DNA of 55,065 bases from Pseudomonadota bacterium (GCA_021325655.1 JAJPGT010000085.1:1-55065), one strand, 5' to 3'. Positions 8,856 to 18,077 are shown, counted from the first letter of the stretch. The notes: a model not told the origin generated them from the sequence alone. A program made the numbers and translations.

Positions 8856-9545
8856 CTATAGCGGCCCCCGCAGCGCGGCCACCAGCTCGCCCAGGCTCCG
8901 GATCTGGAGCCGGGGTATCTGGTCGAGCCGATCTGCCGGCACGCCGGCGCGATTCGCCCAGCAGACGGCGAACCCGAAGTGTGCTGCGCCGGCAACGTCG
9001 AAGCCGTTGGACGAGACGAACAGCACCTGGTGCGGCAGCAGGCCCAGCGCATCGCAGCCAAGCTGGTACACCGCGGAATGCGGCTTGTAGACACGCACCG
9101 CGTCGGCGCTCAGCACGTGGGCGAAGTGGGCACGCAGGCCGCTGTGAGCGAGCGCCGCGTCGAGCATCGGCGGGCTGCCGTTCGACAGCACGCCAAGTGT
9201 TCGGCCGGCGCCGTCCAGCGCCGCCAGCGCCTCGGGCGCGTCCGGAAACGATGCCAAGCGCAGCCAGGCGGCCATCAGCGCCTCGCGGCGCGCTGGGTCC
9301 AGCGCAACGCCGAAGCGCTCCGCGCTGTATTCCAGCGCGTCCCGCGTTACCTGCCAGAAATCGACGTACCGCCCCATGAGCGTGCGCAGGAAGGTGTACT
9401 CGAGCTGCTTGGCCCGCCAGAGCTGGGTGAACGCCGCCGCGTCGGCAGCCACCCCGGCGCAGGCTGCCTCCACCGAGCGCACGTCCAGCAGTGTGCCGTA
9501 CAGGTCGAACAGAATCGCTCGGATCGCGGTGAGGTCGCCGTTCAT
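8856..9545 (-). CDS. Haloacid dehalogenase type II-like hydrolase (HAD superfamily)
   Basis: A 229-residue HAD enzyme. Motif I is ILFDLYGTLLD with nucleophile D14; motif II is LGVLSNGSP; the lysine is in VYKPHSAVYQLG; motif III region is FVSSNGFDVAGAAHFGF followed by VCWANR. SSNGFD and the WxNR ending are characteristic of (S)-2-haloacid dehalogenases, which hydrolyse the carbon-halogen bond of 2-haloacids, although many relatives act on other small phosphates. The start at ATG 9545 (MNGDLTAIRAILFD) was chosen because upstream residues are of shadow type. It lies 79 bases downstream of the GT2 gene on the same strand and may be cotranscribed with it. Confidence 0.88.
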   Translation of the reverse strand: MNGDLTAIRAILFDLYGTLLDVRSVEAACAGVAADAAAFTQLWRAKQLEYTFLRTLMGRYVDFWQVTRDALEYSAERFGVALDPARREALMAAWLRLASFPDAPEALAALDGAGRTLGVLSNGSPPMLDAALAHSGLRAHFAHVLSADAVRVYKPHSAVYQLGCDALGLLPHQVLFVSSNGFDVAGAAHFGFAVCWANRAGVPADRLDQIPRLQIRSLGELVAALRGPL

Positions 9546-9624
9546 CGGCTGCTGCCCCGAGATCGATGTCCCAGTGTACTCCTGGTAGGCCGGAAGCGGC
9601 GGGCGCGCTGCCAGGTCGAAACGG

Positions 9625-11196
9625 TCAGACGACCCGGCGGTCAGGCAGTGCCCTGGTAGGTACGGGCGACAGCGACGGCACCGCGGTGAGCTTCTGGGTG
9701 ACCTCGTACTCCAGCGGCCGACCCAGCAGTAGCCGCAGGTGCGCCTCGATCGCTGGAAGCACGTTGAGCAGGAACCCAACCAGCGGGAGCAGGAACCAGA
9801 TCGGCAGCGCGGCCAGATCGGGCAGCGTTGTGCCGCGGCTGTGCAGGCGCTGCAGAGCGTAGTCGAGTGCGATCACCCCCAGCAGACACGGCAGGGTTGC
9901 GGTCAGCAGCGCGGAGGACAGGTTGGCCAGCTCGCGACCATTGGCGCTCAGCGCCACCGCCGGGTGCGCCTCCCGCACGATCTTCAGCCCGCCGAGCAGC
10001 AGGAACCAGTGGGCCGGCCAGAGCAGATGTCCCAGGGTGTAGTGGAAAGGGCGCGACAGCCGCGCCCGGAGGGAGAGGCCGCGCCCGGTCAGCGCCTGCC
10101 AGGCGACGTATGGAACGTCCGAGACGCCCCAGGCCCAGCGCCTCGCCTGCCGGTAGTGGCTCCAGGCCGTCTCCCAGACGTTTGCGCCTTCGGCGGCGTC
10201 GGCCCACACGGGCAGGTAGATCGGGGTAGGCGTCACCTGGCCCTGGTGGCGGAAGAAGAACTTGAAGAACATGTGGGAGTCTTCCGCCACCACGTCGACG
10301 TCCCAGTACCCGGTGCGCTGGAGCGCGGCAAGACTGAGGGAGTACGTAGACAGCGAGACGAGCTTGTAGGTGGGCGCCAGACGCGCGAGCTGGAGCACGG
10401 AGTACAGCCCGTCCACCACGCGCGCCCAGACCGGCAGCCGATCGCGGTTGGCGTAGAACAGCATCGCCGGCTGGAAGATGCAGCGATCGCCCGAGGGAGC
10501 GGCCAGGTAGCGATAGGTCACCGCGGCCAGGTAGTTCGGATCCAGCCGCGAATCGGCATCGCAGATCGTCACCAGCACCTGGTCCGGCTCCAGGCCGCGC
10601 TCGGCCAGCGCCTGCTGCGCAATCGGGACGGCGTGAGACAGGTTGCTGCCCTTGCCCGGCACGGCGCCGGGGCGCAGCCGGTGCGAGGTGGCCAGGATCG
10701 CAGCGAAGGAGTGCTGGAAGCGCTCGCGGAGCTGGGCCGCTTTGCGGGCGGCTGCCGCGTCTCGGGCCTCGAACGCCAGCAGCACGGTCACCTGGTCGGT
10801 GGGGAACGTCTGCTGGGCGAGCGCGGCGAGCGATTCGCCCAGCAAAGGCAGCGGCTCACCACAAATGGGAATCGCTACCAGGTGGTGCATCTGCCGCCAG
10901 GACGGGTACTGCTCCAGTGCAGCGACCCAGTCGCGCCGCTGCGTCTGGCGAATGCGAAGATAACCGATGAGTCCATACAGGACCACACTGCTCGAGCAGT
11001 ACAGCCAGTAGACGGTGAACAGCGCGAACGCCAGCGTCCACAGCTCTGGCGCGAGCAGCGCGGCCCAGACGGGCGCGCTACTGACCAGCACGGTTAACCC
11101 GGCGGTACCTACCTCGAGCAGTCGATGTACGGGCGGAGGGGCGATCTCGGCTCGCTCCACGCATCGACCTCGACATCCACCCGCCACCCCGGCCAA
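9625..11196 (-). CDS. Membrane family-2 glycosyltransferase
   Basis: A processive-type GT2 enzyme of about 520 residues. Two N-terminal membrane helices (about 30-78) precede the GT-A domain, which holds VAIPICGEP, the metal-binding D213-A-D215 in VTICDADSRLDP, the catalytic E305-D306 in VVAEDSHMFFK and Q350ARRW. Four or more membrane helices follow (about 375-500). This order matches bacterial cellulose/hyaluronan-synthase-like enzymes and membrane glucosyltransferases. The start is uncertain: 11196 is the longest, and a GTG at 11160 is also possible. It is divergent from the glycoside hydrolase at 11327, about 130 bases apart. The polymer made is unknown. Confidence 0.86.
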   Translation of the reverse strand: MAGVAGGCRGRCVERAEIAPPPVHRLLEVGTAGLTVLVSSAPVWAALLAPELWTLAFALFTVYWLYCSSSVVLYGLIGYLRIRQTQRRDWVAALEQYPSWRQMHHLVAIPICGEPLPLLGESLAALAQQTFPTDQVTVLLAFEARDAAAARKAAQLRERFQHSFAAILATSHRLRPGAVPGKGSNLSHAVPIAQQALAERGLEPDQVLVTICDADSRLDPNYLAAVTYRYLAAPSGDRCIFQPAMLFYANRDRLPVWARVVDGLYSVLQLARLAPTYKLVSLSTYSLSLAALQRTGYWDVDVVAEDSHMFFKFFFRHQGQVTPTPIYLPVWADAAEGANVWETAWSHYRQARRWAWGVSDVPYVAWQALTGRGLSLRARLSRPFHYTLGHLLWPAHWFLLLGGLKIVREAHPAVALSANGRELANLSSALLTATLPCLLGVIALDYALQRLHSRGTTLPDLAALPIWFLLPLVGFLLNVLPAIEAHLRLLLGRPLEYEVTQKLTAVPSLSPVPTRALPDRRVV

Positions 11197-11280
11197 CCGC
11201 GGGACGCGGGAGGGATTTGCGCGCTCCCTGCAGGCGCAAGATTGAGGCCAACCCCTGCTCCCGCGGGACTGATAACCCTG

Positions 11281-11308
11281 CTGTCACAGGGGACTGATCT
11301 ACTATAAT
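11281..11308 (+). promoter_or_regulatory. Candidate sigma-70 promoter
   Basis: A perfect -10 hexamer TATAAT (11303-11308) lies 16 bases after CTGTCA (11281-11286), just upstream of the glycoside hydrolase-like gene at 11327 in the divergent spacer. An exact -10 box is conspicuous in this GC-rich DNA. If used, the leader would be under 20 bases for the GTG at 11327 or about 42 bases for the GTG at 11357, which favours the later start. Confidence 0.5.
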
Positions 11309-11326
11309 CCGCCGCTGCCCACCCTT

Positions 11327-12493
11327 GTGACCTTCTGTGACCGTGCGGAAACACTTGTGAGATTGGCCATTGCCCTGGCGTTGGCGATGGCGCTCGTGCT
11401 CAGCTCGCTCTGGCTCGTGGAACACGGCATGCGGAGCGCGGAGTCGGAGACGGCGTCAATGCGCGTTGGCTATACGTTCAGCCCGCGGCAGGCCGATTAT
11501 CTGGGCCTGCCCTGGCAGCAGACGCTCGAAGCGACCCTCACCCTCGACACCTCGTTGGTTCGACTGGGTGCCTATTGGGATGACATCGAGCGCCACCCGG
11601 GCAGCTACGACTTCAGCGCGCTCGACTGGCAGATGGACCTGGCGGCCGCGAGCGGTCGGTCCGTGGTGCTCACCGTGGGGATGAAGGCGCCGCGCTGGCC
11701 CGAGTACTTTCTCCCCTCCTGGCTCCAGGCGCGCGCCGCCGGCCGCACCTCGGGCGCAATTTCCGACGACCCCGAAGTGCGCGACCGAGTCCTGCGCTTC
11801 ATCACCGCGGTCGTCGAGCGCTATCGCGACCATCCTGCCCTGCACTACTGGCAGGTGGAAAACGAGCCGCTTGACCGCGCCGGTCCACACCATTGGTTCA
11901 TCCGCCCCGAGTTCCTCGAGGCCGAGATCGCCACGGTCCGAGCCTGCGATGCCCACCAGCACCCGGTCGTGCTCAACATGTTCGTGCACCTCTACCCGTT
12001 CGCCTCGGTGCTCCCCTGGAGCCGGGGCGATGATGACCGGGCGGACACGCTGCTCCAGCTTGGCGACATTCTGGGCCTGGACGTCTATCCGAGCGTGTCG
12101 CTGCGGCTGCTGGGCCTGGACCTGTACTTCGACTTCACGGGTTGGAACTGGACGTCGGCCGTGAGCCGCCAGGCGGAGCGCGCCCAGCGCCTGGGCAAAG
12201 AGGCATGGATCATGGAGGCGCAGGCGGAGCCGTGGGAGCCGTCGAACGTCGTGGCGACCAACCCCGGGCCGTCGCGTAGCCTCGGGCCGGGCGAGGCCGA
12301 GAGTATCTTCGAGAAGCTGCGGGGCAGCGGGTTCGACACGATTCTCCTCTGGGGCGTCGAGCACTGGTACATGCGCAAGGAAGTGCTCAACGACGCCTCC
12401 TGGTGGGATGCCGGTGTCCAGCTCCTGCAGTCGATCCAGCCATCCGAGCATCTGAGCCAGACCACGGCCAGCGCTCTCGCCAACGGTGGCTAG
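11327..12493 (+). CDS. Membrane-anchored clan GH-A-like glycoside hydrolase
   Basis: A 388-residue protein with an N-terminal signal anchor (LAIALALAMALVLSSLWLV) and a TIM-barrel like beta-galactosidase/GH42-type or other clan GH-A enzymes. Proposed acid/base is E180 in WQVENEPLD and nucleophile E297 in WIMEAQAEPW. Other barrel markers are SLVRLGAYWDDIERHPGSYD near the N-terminus and TILLWGVEHWYMRK near the C-terminus. The start could be GTG 11327 or GTG 11357; the latter begins exactly at the hydrophobic segment and suits the predicted promoter. It is divergent from the membrane GT2 gene, suggesting work on the same polysaccharide. Specificity is unknown. Confidence 0.75.
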   Translation: MTFCDRAETLVRLAIALALAMALVLSSLWLVEHGMRSAESETASMRVGYTFSPRQADYLGLPWQQTLEATLTLDTSLVRLGAYWDDIERHPGSYDFSALDWQMDLAAASGRSVVLTVGMKAPRWPEYFLPSWLQARAAGRTSGAISDDPEVRDRVLRFITAVVERYRDHPALHYWQVENEPLDRAGPHHWFIRPEFLEAEIATVRACDAHQHPVVLNMFVHLYPFASVLPWSRGDDDRADTLLQLGDILGLDVYPSVSLRLLGLDLYFDFTGWNWTSAVSRQAERAQRLGKEAWIMEAQAEPWEPSNVVATNPGPSRSLGPGEAESIFEKLRGSGFDTILLWGVEHWYMRKEVLNDASWWDAGVQLLQSIQPSEHLSQTTASALANGG

Positions 12494-12563
12494 CCCGCGC
12501 GGGTGCCCGGGCTCAGTGCGGCGCAGTGCTACACTAGCCGGCGGCAGCAGCAGGGGGTGGTGT

Positions 12564-13109
12564 ATGGGGCTGTTGGACTATGACTTCCTTGAGCTGGCAG
12601 AACGGGTGCAGCAGGGGCTGGATCGCCTGGCCGCCAACTACCTGGCAAGCCATCACGCGATCGTGCGCCGCGACATGGTCGACTTTCACGGGCGTGAGCA
12701 CCTGGACTTCGAGGTCGAGTATGCCGGGCATCGCCTGCGCGTACGCCAGGTAGGGTTTCCGCTTCCCATCGGAGAGACCGGCCAGCCGCGCCTGGAGGAG
12801 TTCGAAAGCCTGTTCGACGGCCGGCCGAGTCGTGAGATCCCGCGCGACGAGCTGGCTGCCTGGCTCGCAGCGCTGCCGTCCGGTCGACTGGCCGCCGCGC
12901 CGGTCGAACCACAGCCGGACCCTTCTAACCCGTTCTTGCACACGCCCCGCGCCGCGGGGGCGAGTCAGCCGAGCCGCAACCCATTTCTGGAGGAGCAGCG
13001 GGCTAAGCAGCCACGCGCGAATCCATTGCTGGAAGAGAGGAGCCCCGAGGCCGCGAAGCGGAAAGCGCTCGAGTGGCTCTCAGGGGGAGAAGAGGTCTCA
13101 CCCTCGTGA
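12564..13109 (+). CDS. Hypothetical protein with three NPFL-type repeats
   Basis: A 181-residue soluble protein starting at ATG 12564 (MGLLDYDFLELAERVQQGLD). The N-terminal 110 residues are a mixed alpha/beta region I cannot place. The C-terminal 60 residues contain three spaced copies of a short motif: SNPFLHTP, RNPFLEEQ and ANPLLEER, separated by charged/Ala-rich linkers, then an Ala/Lys helix and SGGEE. Spaced NPFL/NPLL motifs look like linear docking motifs for a partner protein. It follows the glycoside hydrolase by 70 bases on the same strand. Function unknown. Confidence 0.65.
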   Translation: MGLLDYDFLELAERVQQGLDRLAANYLASHHAIVRRDMVDFHGREHLDFEVEYAGHRLRVRQVGFPLPIGETGQPRLEEFESLFDGRPSREIPRDELAAWLAALPSGRLAAAPVEPQPDPSNPFLHTPRAAGASQPSRNPFLEEQRAKQPRANPLLEERSPEAAKRKALEWLSGGEEVSPS

Positions 13110-13160
13110 GCGGCTAAGAGTAAGACGGGACCGGGGCGGCCGGCGGGAGAGACGCGAAAC

Positions 13161-13186
13161 GGCCGAGCGCTATGCCGCGCTCGGCC
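13161..13186. terminator. Perfect hairpin between convergent genes
   Basis: GGCCGAGCG (13161-13169) pairs exactly with CGCTCGGCC (13178-13186) around an 8-base loop. It sits between the stop of the NPFL protein gene (+) and the stop of a small gene on the minus strand, where a bidirectional terminator is expected. There is no strong T-run on either side, so it may need Rho or act only as an RNA 3'-end stabiliser. Confidence 0.5.
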
Positions 13187-13235
13187 ATCGCTTCGCCGAG
13201 CGAGATGGAGTGCATAGACGTTTCAGATGAGTTCG

Positions 13236-13406
13236 TCAGGCCGCCACGCGAGCAGGCTCTTGGTCTGGATCGGCTACCAGGTCATCGTTGAGACGCCGCG
13301 TTAGGACCAGGTACTTGATGAAGAGCAGGCGGTTGAGATCGAGCCCCTGCTCCTCTGCCCGCACCAGGTCTGACAGGGTCATGCTTTGTCCGGTTGTTGC
13401 TTCCAT
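13236..13406 (-). CDS. Small 56-residue hypothetical protein
   Basis: An ORF of 56 codons, ATG at 13406 to TGA at 13236-13238, preceded by AGGAAC about seven bases from the start. The peptide begins MEATTGQSMTLSDLVRAEEQ and continues into an amphipathic, Leu/Arg-rich helix region (LDLNRLLFIKYLVLTRRLND) with an acidic end. The well-placed ribosome site, sensible amino-acid composition and fit between two other transcripts argue that it is a real gene. I do not recognise a family. Confidence 0.55.
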   Translation of the reverse strand: MEATTGQSMTLSDLVRAEEQGLDLNRLLFIKYLVLTRRLNDDLVADPDQEPARVAA

Positions 13407-13547
13407 CGCGTTCCTGCCTTTCGGGCCTCCTCTCGGTGCCCTGCCCTGCGAAAAAGCATGTTCTGTGCCACCTCATCGGACCAGGTCCGAAAGTACGGGG
13501 GTGGCAGGGCACTTGGCCCGGGCTACAGGAGGCCATTCGGCCCGTGG

Positions 13548-15695
13548 CTAGCGGTAGCCGAACCCAGCCACGCTGACAGAGTCCACCTCGCTCGCCTTTG
13601 AGCTGATCTTGAACGCCTCTTTGTCTCCCTGGCCCATGCTCGGTCTGTCCAGAGGGGTGGAGACGACATCGACTACGTTGCCAGCCGCGTTGTAGAAGGT
13701 CACGACCACGAACGCGTCGTGGAGGTCCTTCCCACTGCTGTTCTGGACCGATCCCTCGACGGTTGCGGCCCCGTGCGCCTGGGTCAGATTCGATCCGGTG
13801 ACCTTCAGCGGCTGCGGCCAGGTGGTGTTATCCGGGAAGCGCTGGCCGAGCACCGTGTAGTCGACATGGTCGTAGCCATCGGGCGGGGCGGGGACGTCGA
13901 GTTCGAACGGCGCGGTCGTCTTCGGCCGTACCCGGGTGGGAAACGGCATCGCGGAGCCGGCGCTCACCACGTGGCCGTCGTGGTCGTAGAACACGGCCGC
14001 CAGCGCCAGGTCCATCGCGTCGCTGTCCTCGGTGCTGCTCAGCTCTCCCCGCACGTGGAGCGTGGCGCCGTCCGGCAGAATGCTCGTGTTCTTCACCTTC
14101 GCCACGTCCGCCTCCCGCTTGGGCGACGGATGCCCCCGCGTCGCCGAGACGTAGATGTTGTAGCTATCCACGTCGTCAGGAGGCGCCAGGGTGGAGGCCG
14201 CGGCAAAGGCGACCTGGTCGCCGTCAGCGATCGAATCGAACACGGGCGCGCCCTGCCAGACGTCGAGCAGCTCCTTGTTCTTGTTGTAGAAGCTCACGCC
14301 GATCTGGACGTTCTTCACGTCGTCGCCGCTGCGATTGGTGATGTAGCCGGTGAGCAGAAAGTGGGTCTTATCGTGCGCGGTGTGCTTGTCGCTTGTCTTC
14401 AGCCCGCTCACCCCGAGCGAGGCCGGCGGAACGCTCCGCACCTGCGTGGTCTGGTGGTCCACCCCGGTGTCCAGCTTGCCAAAGTCGATCCGGAAGGTTC
14501 CGACCTGGCCGGCCGCCAGCGGCGAGATGCCAAGGAGTACCTCCTTGGAGGCCATGAGGTTGTCCTTGGCGTCGAAGACGTTCATGGTGGCGTACACGTC
14601 CATCGTGCTGGTGGTGACGTTCTCCACCTCGCCGAAGCCGATCCAGTGCTTGGTCACCGGATCCTGGGCCAGCTCGCTCGAGACGACAGTGACACCGCCC
14701 AGGCTCGGACCCGGCGTCACGGCAGAGACGGGCTCCGTTGTGGCGCCACTGTTGTCGTTGCCGTTTGTATTGCCGCCGTGGCTCGTGCCGCTCGTTGGCG
14801 CGGCGGGCTCTACCACGGTGGGAACGTTCGGGACTGGCCGATCCTCGCGCTCAAAGGCGAGCAGCAGATTACTCGCGGGAAGCTGGTCAGGGCGTGCCAC
14901 TCCGTTCGGCTTGGACAGGTCGTATTGCCGGAAGAAGCGGCTCTGCTGCATCTCCTGCGCCAGGTCGGCCGGCAGGTCCCGGCCGGTGAGCACGCTCTTG
15001 AAGTAATCGGCCAGCAGGAGCGCCCGGGTGCAGTCGCACTTGCGGTCGTAATGGGCGATCACCCGCTGGAAGCGTTGATAGACAAAGTCCTTGTTCGCCG
15101 GATCGAAGGCCGGCGCGCTGGTGGGGGCGCCCCAGATCTCCAGGTCTAGCAGCGGCAGCAGGTTCGGATCGCCGTTGCCGTCCGGGAAGGCATCAGCAAG
15201 GTTCACCACGCTGCTGAAGGTAGAGAAGAAGTTCACCGGCAGGTTGTTCCAGCGATCCGGCGCCTTGTCGCGGACAAAGGCGATGATCTTGGTTCCGTAG
15301 TCTGGCTGGCTGGGATTCGGGGCGGCCTGCGCCAGCGCCGGGTCGGGGGCCGGGAAGGTCGAGCCGTTGATGTGGGTCACCGGCATCAGCCCTTCGTCCA
15401 GCAGGTTCAGCGTTGTCACCGAGCCGTCCGGCAGCTTCTGCATCACGAGCCGCTGGAAGAACTGCACCTCACTGCCGAGCAGCAGGAACTTGCGCGAGAC
15501 CGGCTGGCCGAAGGTGTCTACCCCGCCGCGATGCTGAAAGTAGTTCCAGAAGGCGTCGTCCGCCACGGTGTAGCCCGTGTCTGGGAAGAAGCGTGGAGAG
15601 CTGGTCTGCGCCCCCACGATCCCGGAGCCGCCGGCCAGCAGCGAGATCGCGATCGCCGCGATGAGCAGGGTGCCGAGCAGGGCACGCAAGGACAT
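13548..15695 (-). CDS. Large secreted protein with FxLYD-like beta-sandwich repeats
   Basis: A 715-residue secreted protein. A signal peptide (ALLGTLLIAAIAISLLAGG, cleavage near GAQT) is followed by a module seen in many Chloroflexota exoproteins as I remember them: FFPDTGYTVADDAFWNYFQ, then GGVDTFGQPVSRKF and VQFFQRLVMQ. After a Gly/Asn/Thr/Pro linker (about 290-330) come three or more repeats of an FxLYD-like fold: FGEVENVTTSTMDVYATMNV, LTGYITNRSGDDVKNVQIGV with VSFYN, VRGELSSTEDSDAMDLALAA with VFYD, and VEGSVQNSSGKDLHDAFVVV with TFYN. Such domains are adhesive or structural. It lies 170 bases downstream of the cytochrome c gene on the same strand. Precise role unknown. Confidence 0.75.
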   Translation of the reverse strand: MSLRALLGTLLIAAIAISLLAGGSGIVGAQTSSPRFFPDTGYTVADDAFWNYFQHRGGVDTFGQPVSRKFLLLGSEVQFFQRLVMQKLPDGSVTTLNLLDEGLMPVTHINGSTFPAPDPALAQAAPNPSQPDYGTKIIAFVRDKAPDRWNNLPVNFFSTFSSVVNLADAFPDGNGDPNLLPLLDLEIWGAPTSAPAFDPANKDFVYQRFQRVIAHYDRKCDCTRALLLADYFKSVLTGRDLPADLAQEMQQSRFFRQYDLSKPNGVARPDQLPASNLLLAFEREDRPVPNVPTVVEPAAPTSGTSHGGNTNGNDNSGATTEPVSAVTPGPSLGGVTVVSSELAQDPVTKHWIGFGEVENVTTSTMDVYATMNVFDAKDNLMASKEVLLGISPLAAGQVGTFRIDFGKLDTGVDHQTTQVRSVPPASLGVSGLKTSDKHTAHDKTHFLLTGYITNRSGDDVKNVQIGVSFYNKNKELLDVWQGAPVFDSIADGDQVAFAAASTLAPPDDVDSYNIYVSATRGHPSPKREADVAKVKNTSILPDGATLHVRGELSSTEDSDAMDLALAAVFYDHDGHVVSAGSAMPFPTRVRPKTTAPFELDVPAPPDGYDHVDYTVLGQRFPDNTTWPQPLKVTGSNLTQAHGAATVEGSVQNSSGKDLHDAFVVVTFYNAAGNVVDVVSTPLDRPSMGQGDKEAFKISSKASEVDSVSVAGFGYR

Positions 15696-15864
15696 GGCGG
15701 ACCTCCAAGACGATCACGAGCTGTGCACCGCGCTCCGCGCGGAAACGGGCTGGACCAGGCGCGGCCACACAGTATGGCCCACCTATCCCGCGGCGTCAAA
15801 ACGCGCGCAGCCCCCCGGGCTGTTTCGCGCCGGCTCGGTCTCTTCGGCTCACGGGGGAGACGGA

Positions 15865-16431
15865 CTACTTGTGCGCCAGCAGCATCGCCACCAGGTCGTC
15901 CTCATCCGAGCCGGAGGCGAGCCCGGTGGGCATATCGTTGGTGAAGCCGGGCGCAATGAACGCGGCCGGCTGCTCGATCGACTCGCGGATGTAGGCCTCC
16001 GCGTCCATGCCTGGCTTACGCGTGGCGGCCACCGTGCCAATGTGCGTCAGCTCGGGCCCCACCTTGCCGACGGCGCCCGGAATATCGGCAATGGTGTGGC
16101 AGCCGGCGCACCCTTTGGCGGTGAAGAGCTGCTTGCCGTGGTCGATGTTGCCCTTGCCACCGGTCGAGGTGGTGGCCGGCTGGCCGCTGGCCGGCTGCAC
16201 TGCCTGCGCCGGCGCCGGGGCGTTGCCCGGGTTCTGGGCCGTCTGCGCTTGCGGGCTGGCGACCGCGCTCGCCACCGGGCTGGCCGCCGCCCCGGGTGAG
16301 GCCGCTGGCGGCACAGTCGGCGCGGGCGACAGGGGGGGCGTAGCGGGCAGCAGCACCGCGGGCACCAGCGCCAGGGCGACGATGACGATCACCACCGGGG
16401 CGAGCAGAATCACCACGTCTTTGAACCGCAT
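15865..16431 (-). CDS. Membrane-anchored c-type cytochrome
   Basis: A 188-residue protein: an N-terminal membrane anchor (VVILLAPVVIVIVALALV), a flexible Pro/Ala/Ser-rich linker of about 80 residues, and a class I cytochrome c domain. The heme site is GCAGCH (CxxCH) and the likely axial methionine is in TNDMPTG. The partner spacing and the phrase KVGPELTHIG also fit cytochromes of the cytochrome c oxidase subunit II tail or c551/c552 type, which carry electrons on the outer face of the membrane. ATG 16431 has GAGGAG about 10 bases upstream; the longer reading frame upstream lacks family character. Confidence 0.88.
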   Translation of the reverse strand: MRFKDVVILLAPVVIVIVALALVPAVLLPATPPLSPAPTVPPAASPGAAASPVASAVASPQAQTAQNPGNAPAPAQAVQPASGQPATTSTGGKGNIDHGKQLFTAKGCAGCHTIADIPGAVGKVGPELTHIGTVAATRKPGMDAEAYIRESIEQPAAFIAPGFTNDMPTGLASGSDEDDLVAMLLAHK

Positions 16432-16732
16432 AACCGCATCACTCCTCAGGGGGCAGCCCACGATGACCGGGCCTTCACCTGGTGTCAAGCTCGTGTGTGG
16501 GGAGCGGGGCGGCCGGGTGGATCGCCTGCGCTGGCCGCTGAGGCGGAGTTTTACAGAGATCGCTCCCGCCCAATCCTGATCGTAGCTGCCGGGCACGGCC
16601 TCCGCAACCGCCCGTTGGCCTGCTTCGGCCGCCTGACCTGGATCAGCGGTCGGGAAGGCCGCTGCGTGGCCCGCCGTGCTGGCGGCCGCGGCCGGCAGCC
16701 CGCTAGACTCCGCTGCGGCAGGAGACGCGGAA

Positions 16733-17899
16733 TTGGCAGAGCTTCCCCGAACGGCGAGCGTGGTCATCATCGGCGGCGGGGTGGTGGGCTGCAGCATCGC
16801 CTACTACCTGGCTCGCCGTGGCGTGCGCGACGTGCTGCTACTCGAGCGCGAGGCGCTGGGCGCTGGGACGACGAGCAAGGCGGCTGGCGGGATCCGGGCC
16901 CAGTTCCCCACCGAGACCGAGATCCGCTTTTCCCTGGAGAGCCGGCGGACACTGGAGACGTTCAAGGAAGAGTTCGGGGTGGACCCGGACTACCGCCAGA
17001 TCGGCTATCTCACGCTGGTGTCCGAACCGGCCGAGCTGCGCGCCTTCGAGACCCGGATCGCGCTCCAGCGGCAGATGGGCGTGGATGTGCGGGTCATCTC
17101 GCCGGCCGAGGCCCAGGCCATTGTCCCGGCCCTGTTCGTGGACGACCTGCTCGCCGCGATCTGGAGTCCGCAAGATGGCTTCGCCGGCCCGGCCGAGGTG
17201 ACGGCGGGGTTCGCCCGTCGGGCGCGCGAGCTGGGGGCGCGGCTGCTGGAGGGGGTGGCGGCGACGGGGATCCAGGTGGCGGGGAGCCGGGTACAGGGGG
17301 TAGAGACGACGCGCGGACTGGTTAGCACGCCGCTCGTCGTCAACGCCGCCGGCCCGGCCGCGCGCCAGGTTGGGCGGATGGTCGGGCTCGAGCTGCCGGT
17401 CGCTCCCTGCCGCCGCCACATCTTCTTTACCGAGCCGTTTCCAGCAATCCCCGGCCCGGTCCCGCTGACCATCGACAGCGGCAGTGGCTTCTACTTCCGC
17501 AAAGAGCAGGAGCGCGTGCTGCTGAGCCCGGGCGACGTGGAGGACCGGGGCGACGACCTCTCCGCCGCGGTCGACTGGGGGCGGCTGGAAGAGGCTACCC
17601 GCAAGGCGGTGCGGCGTGTCCCAGTCCTGGAGCGGGCGGCGATCGCCGGCGGCTGGGCCGGGCTGCGCCCGCTTACCCCGGACGACCACGCGATCATCGG
17701 TCCGGCGCCCGGGGTGGAGGGCTGCTTCCTGGCGGTCGGCTTCGGCGGCCACGGCTTCCAGCACGCCCCTGCTACGGGCCGCTACGTGGCTGAGTGGCTG
17801 GTGGACGGTCGGCCCTCGCTCGACCTGTCGCTGTTCGATCCCGCCCGGTTCAACGCAGGCCCGGCCCCGGCCTACCCTCACGCTGCCGACGGCGAGTAG
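16733..17899 (+). CDS. FAD-dependent amine/amino-acid oxidoreductase (DadA/sarcosine oxidase beta family)
   Basis: A DAO-family flavoprotein. The FAD-binding motif GGGVVGCS (G14, G16, G19) directly follows a short N-terminus; then come the family segments GAGTTSKAAGGIRAQF (flavin contact), GFAGPAEVTAGFARRARELG, VVNAAGPAA and the C-terminal GLRPLTPDDHAIIGPAPGVEG with GFGGHGFQHAP. This pattern matches sarcosine/dimethylglycine oxidase beta subunits and D-amino-acid dehydrogenases. I prefer the TTG start at 16733, because an AGGAG (16720-16724) lies 8 bases before it; the longer version from 16676 lacks a ribosome site. Substrate not deducible. Confidence 0.85.
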   Translation: MAELPRTASVVIIGGGVVGCSIAYYLARRGVRDVLLLEREALGAGTTSKAAGGIRAQFPTETEIRFSLESRRTLETFKEEFGVDPDYRQIGYLTLVSEPAELRAFETRIALQRQMGVDVRVISPAEAQAIVPALFVDDLLAAIWSPQDGFAGPAEVTAGFARRARELGARLLEGVAATGIQVAGSRVQGVETTRGLVSTPLVVNAAGPAARQVGRMVGLELPVAPCRRHIFFTEPFPAIPGPVPLTIDSGSGFYFRKEQERVLLSPGDVEDRGDDLSAAVDWGRLEEATRKAVRRVPVLERAAIAGGWAGLRPLTPDDHAIIGPAPGVEGCFLAVGFGGHGFQHAPATGRYVAEWLVDGRPSLDLSLFDPARFNAGPAPAYPHAADGE

Positions 17900-18077
17900 C
17901 AACGGCCGCGGGCTCCGGGGTGTGCGGCCCCGGCGCGATGAGCACCGCCGCGCGTGCCGCGCTCCTGCCGCGACGTCCCCTCGCTGCTGCTCCTAGTGTG
18001 GAGCGGCACTCCGAACAGGGCGACGCAGCCTGGGGCTGCTCGGGCAGCGGCGTCCCGAACATCCTGCGAACGACTGA

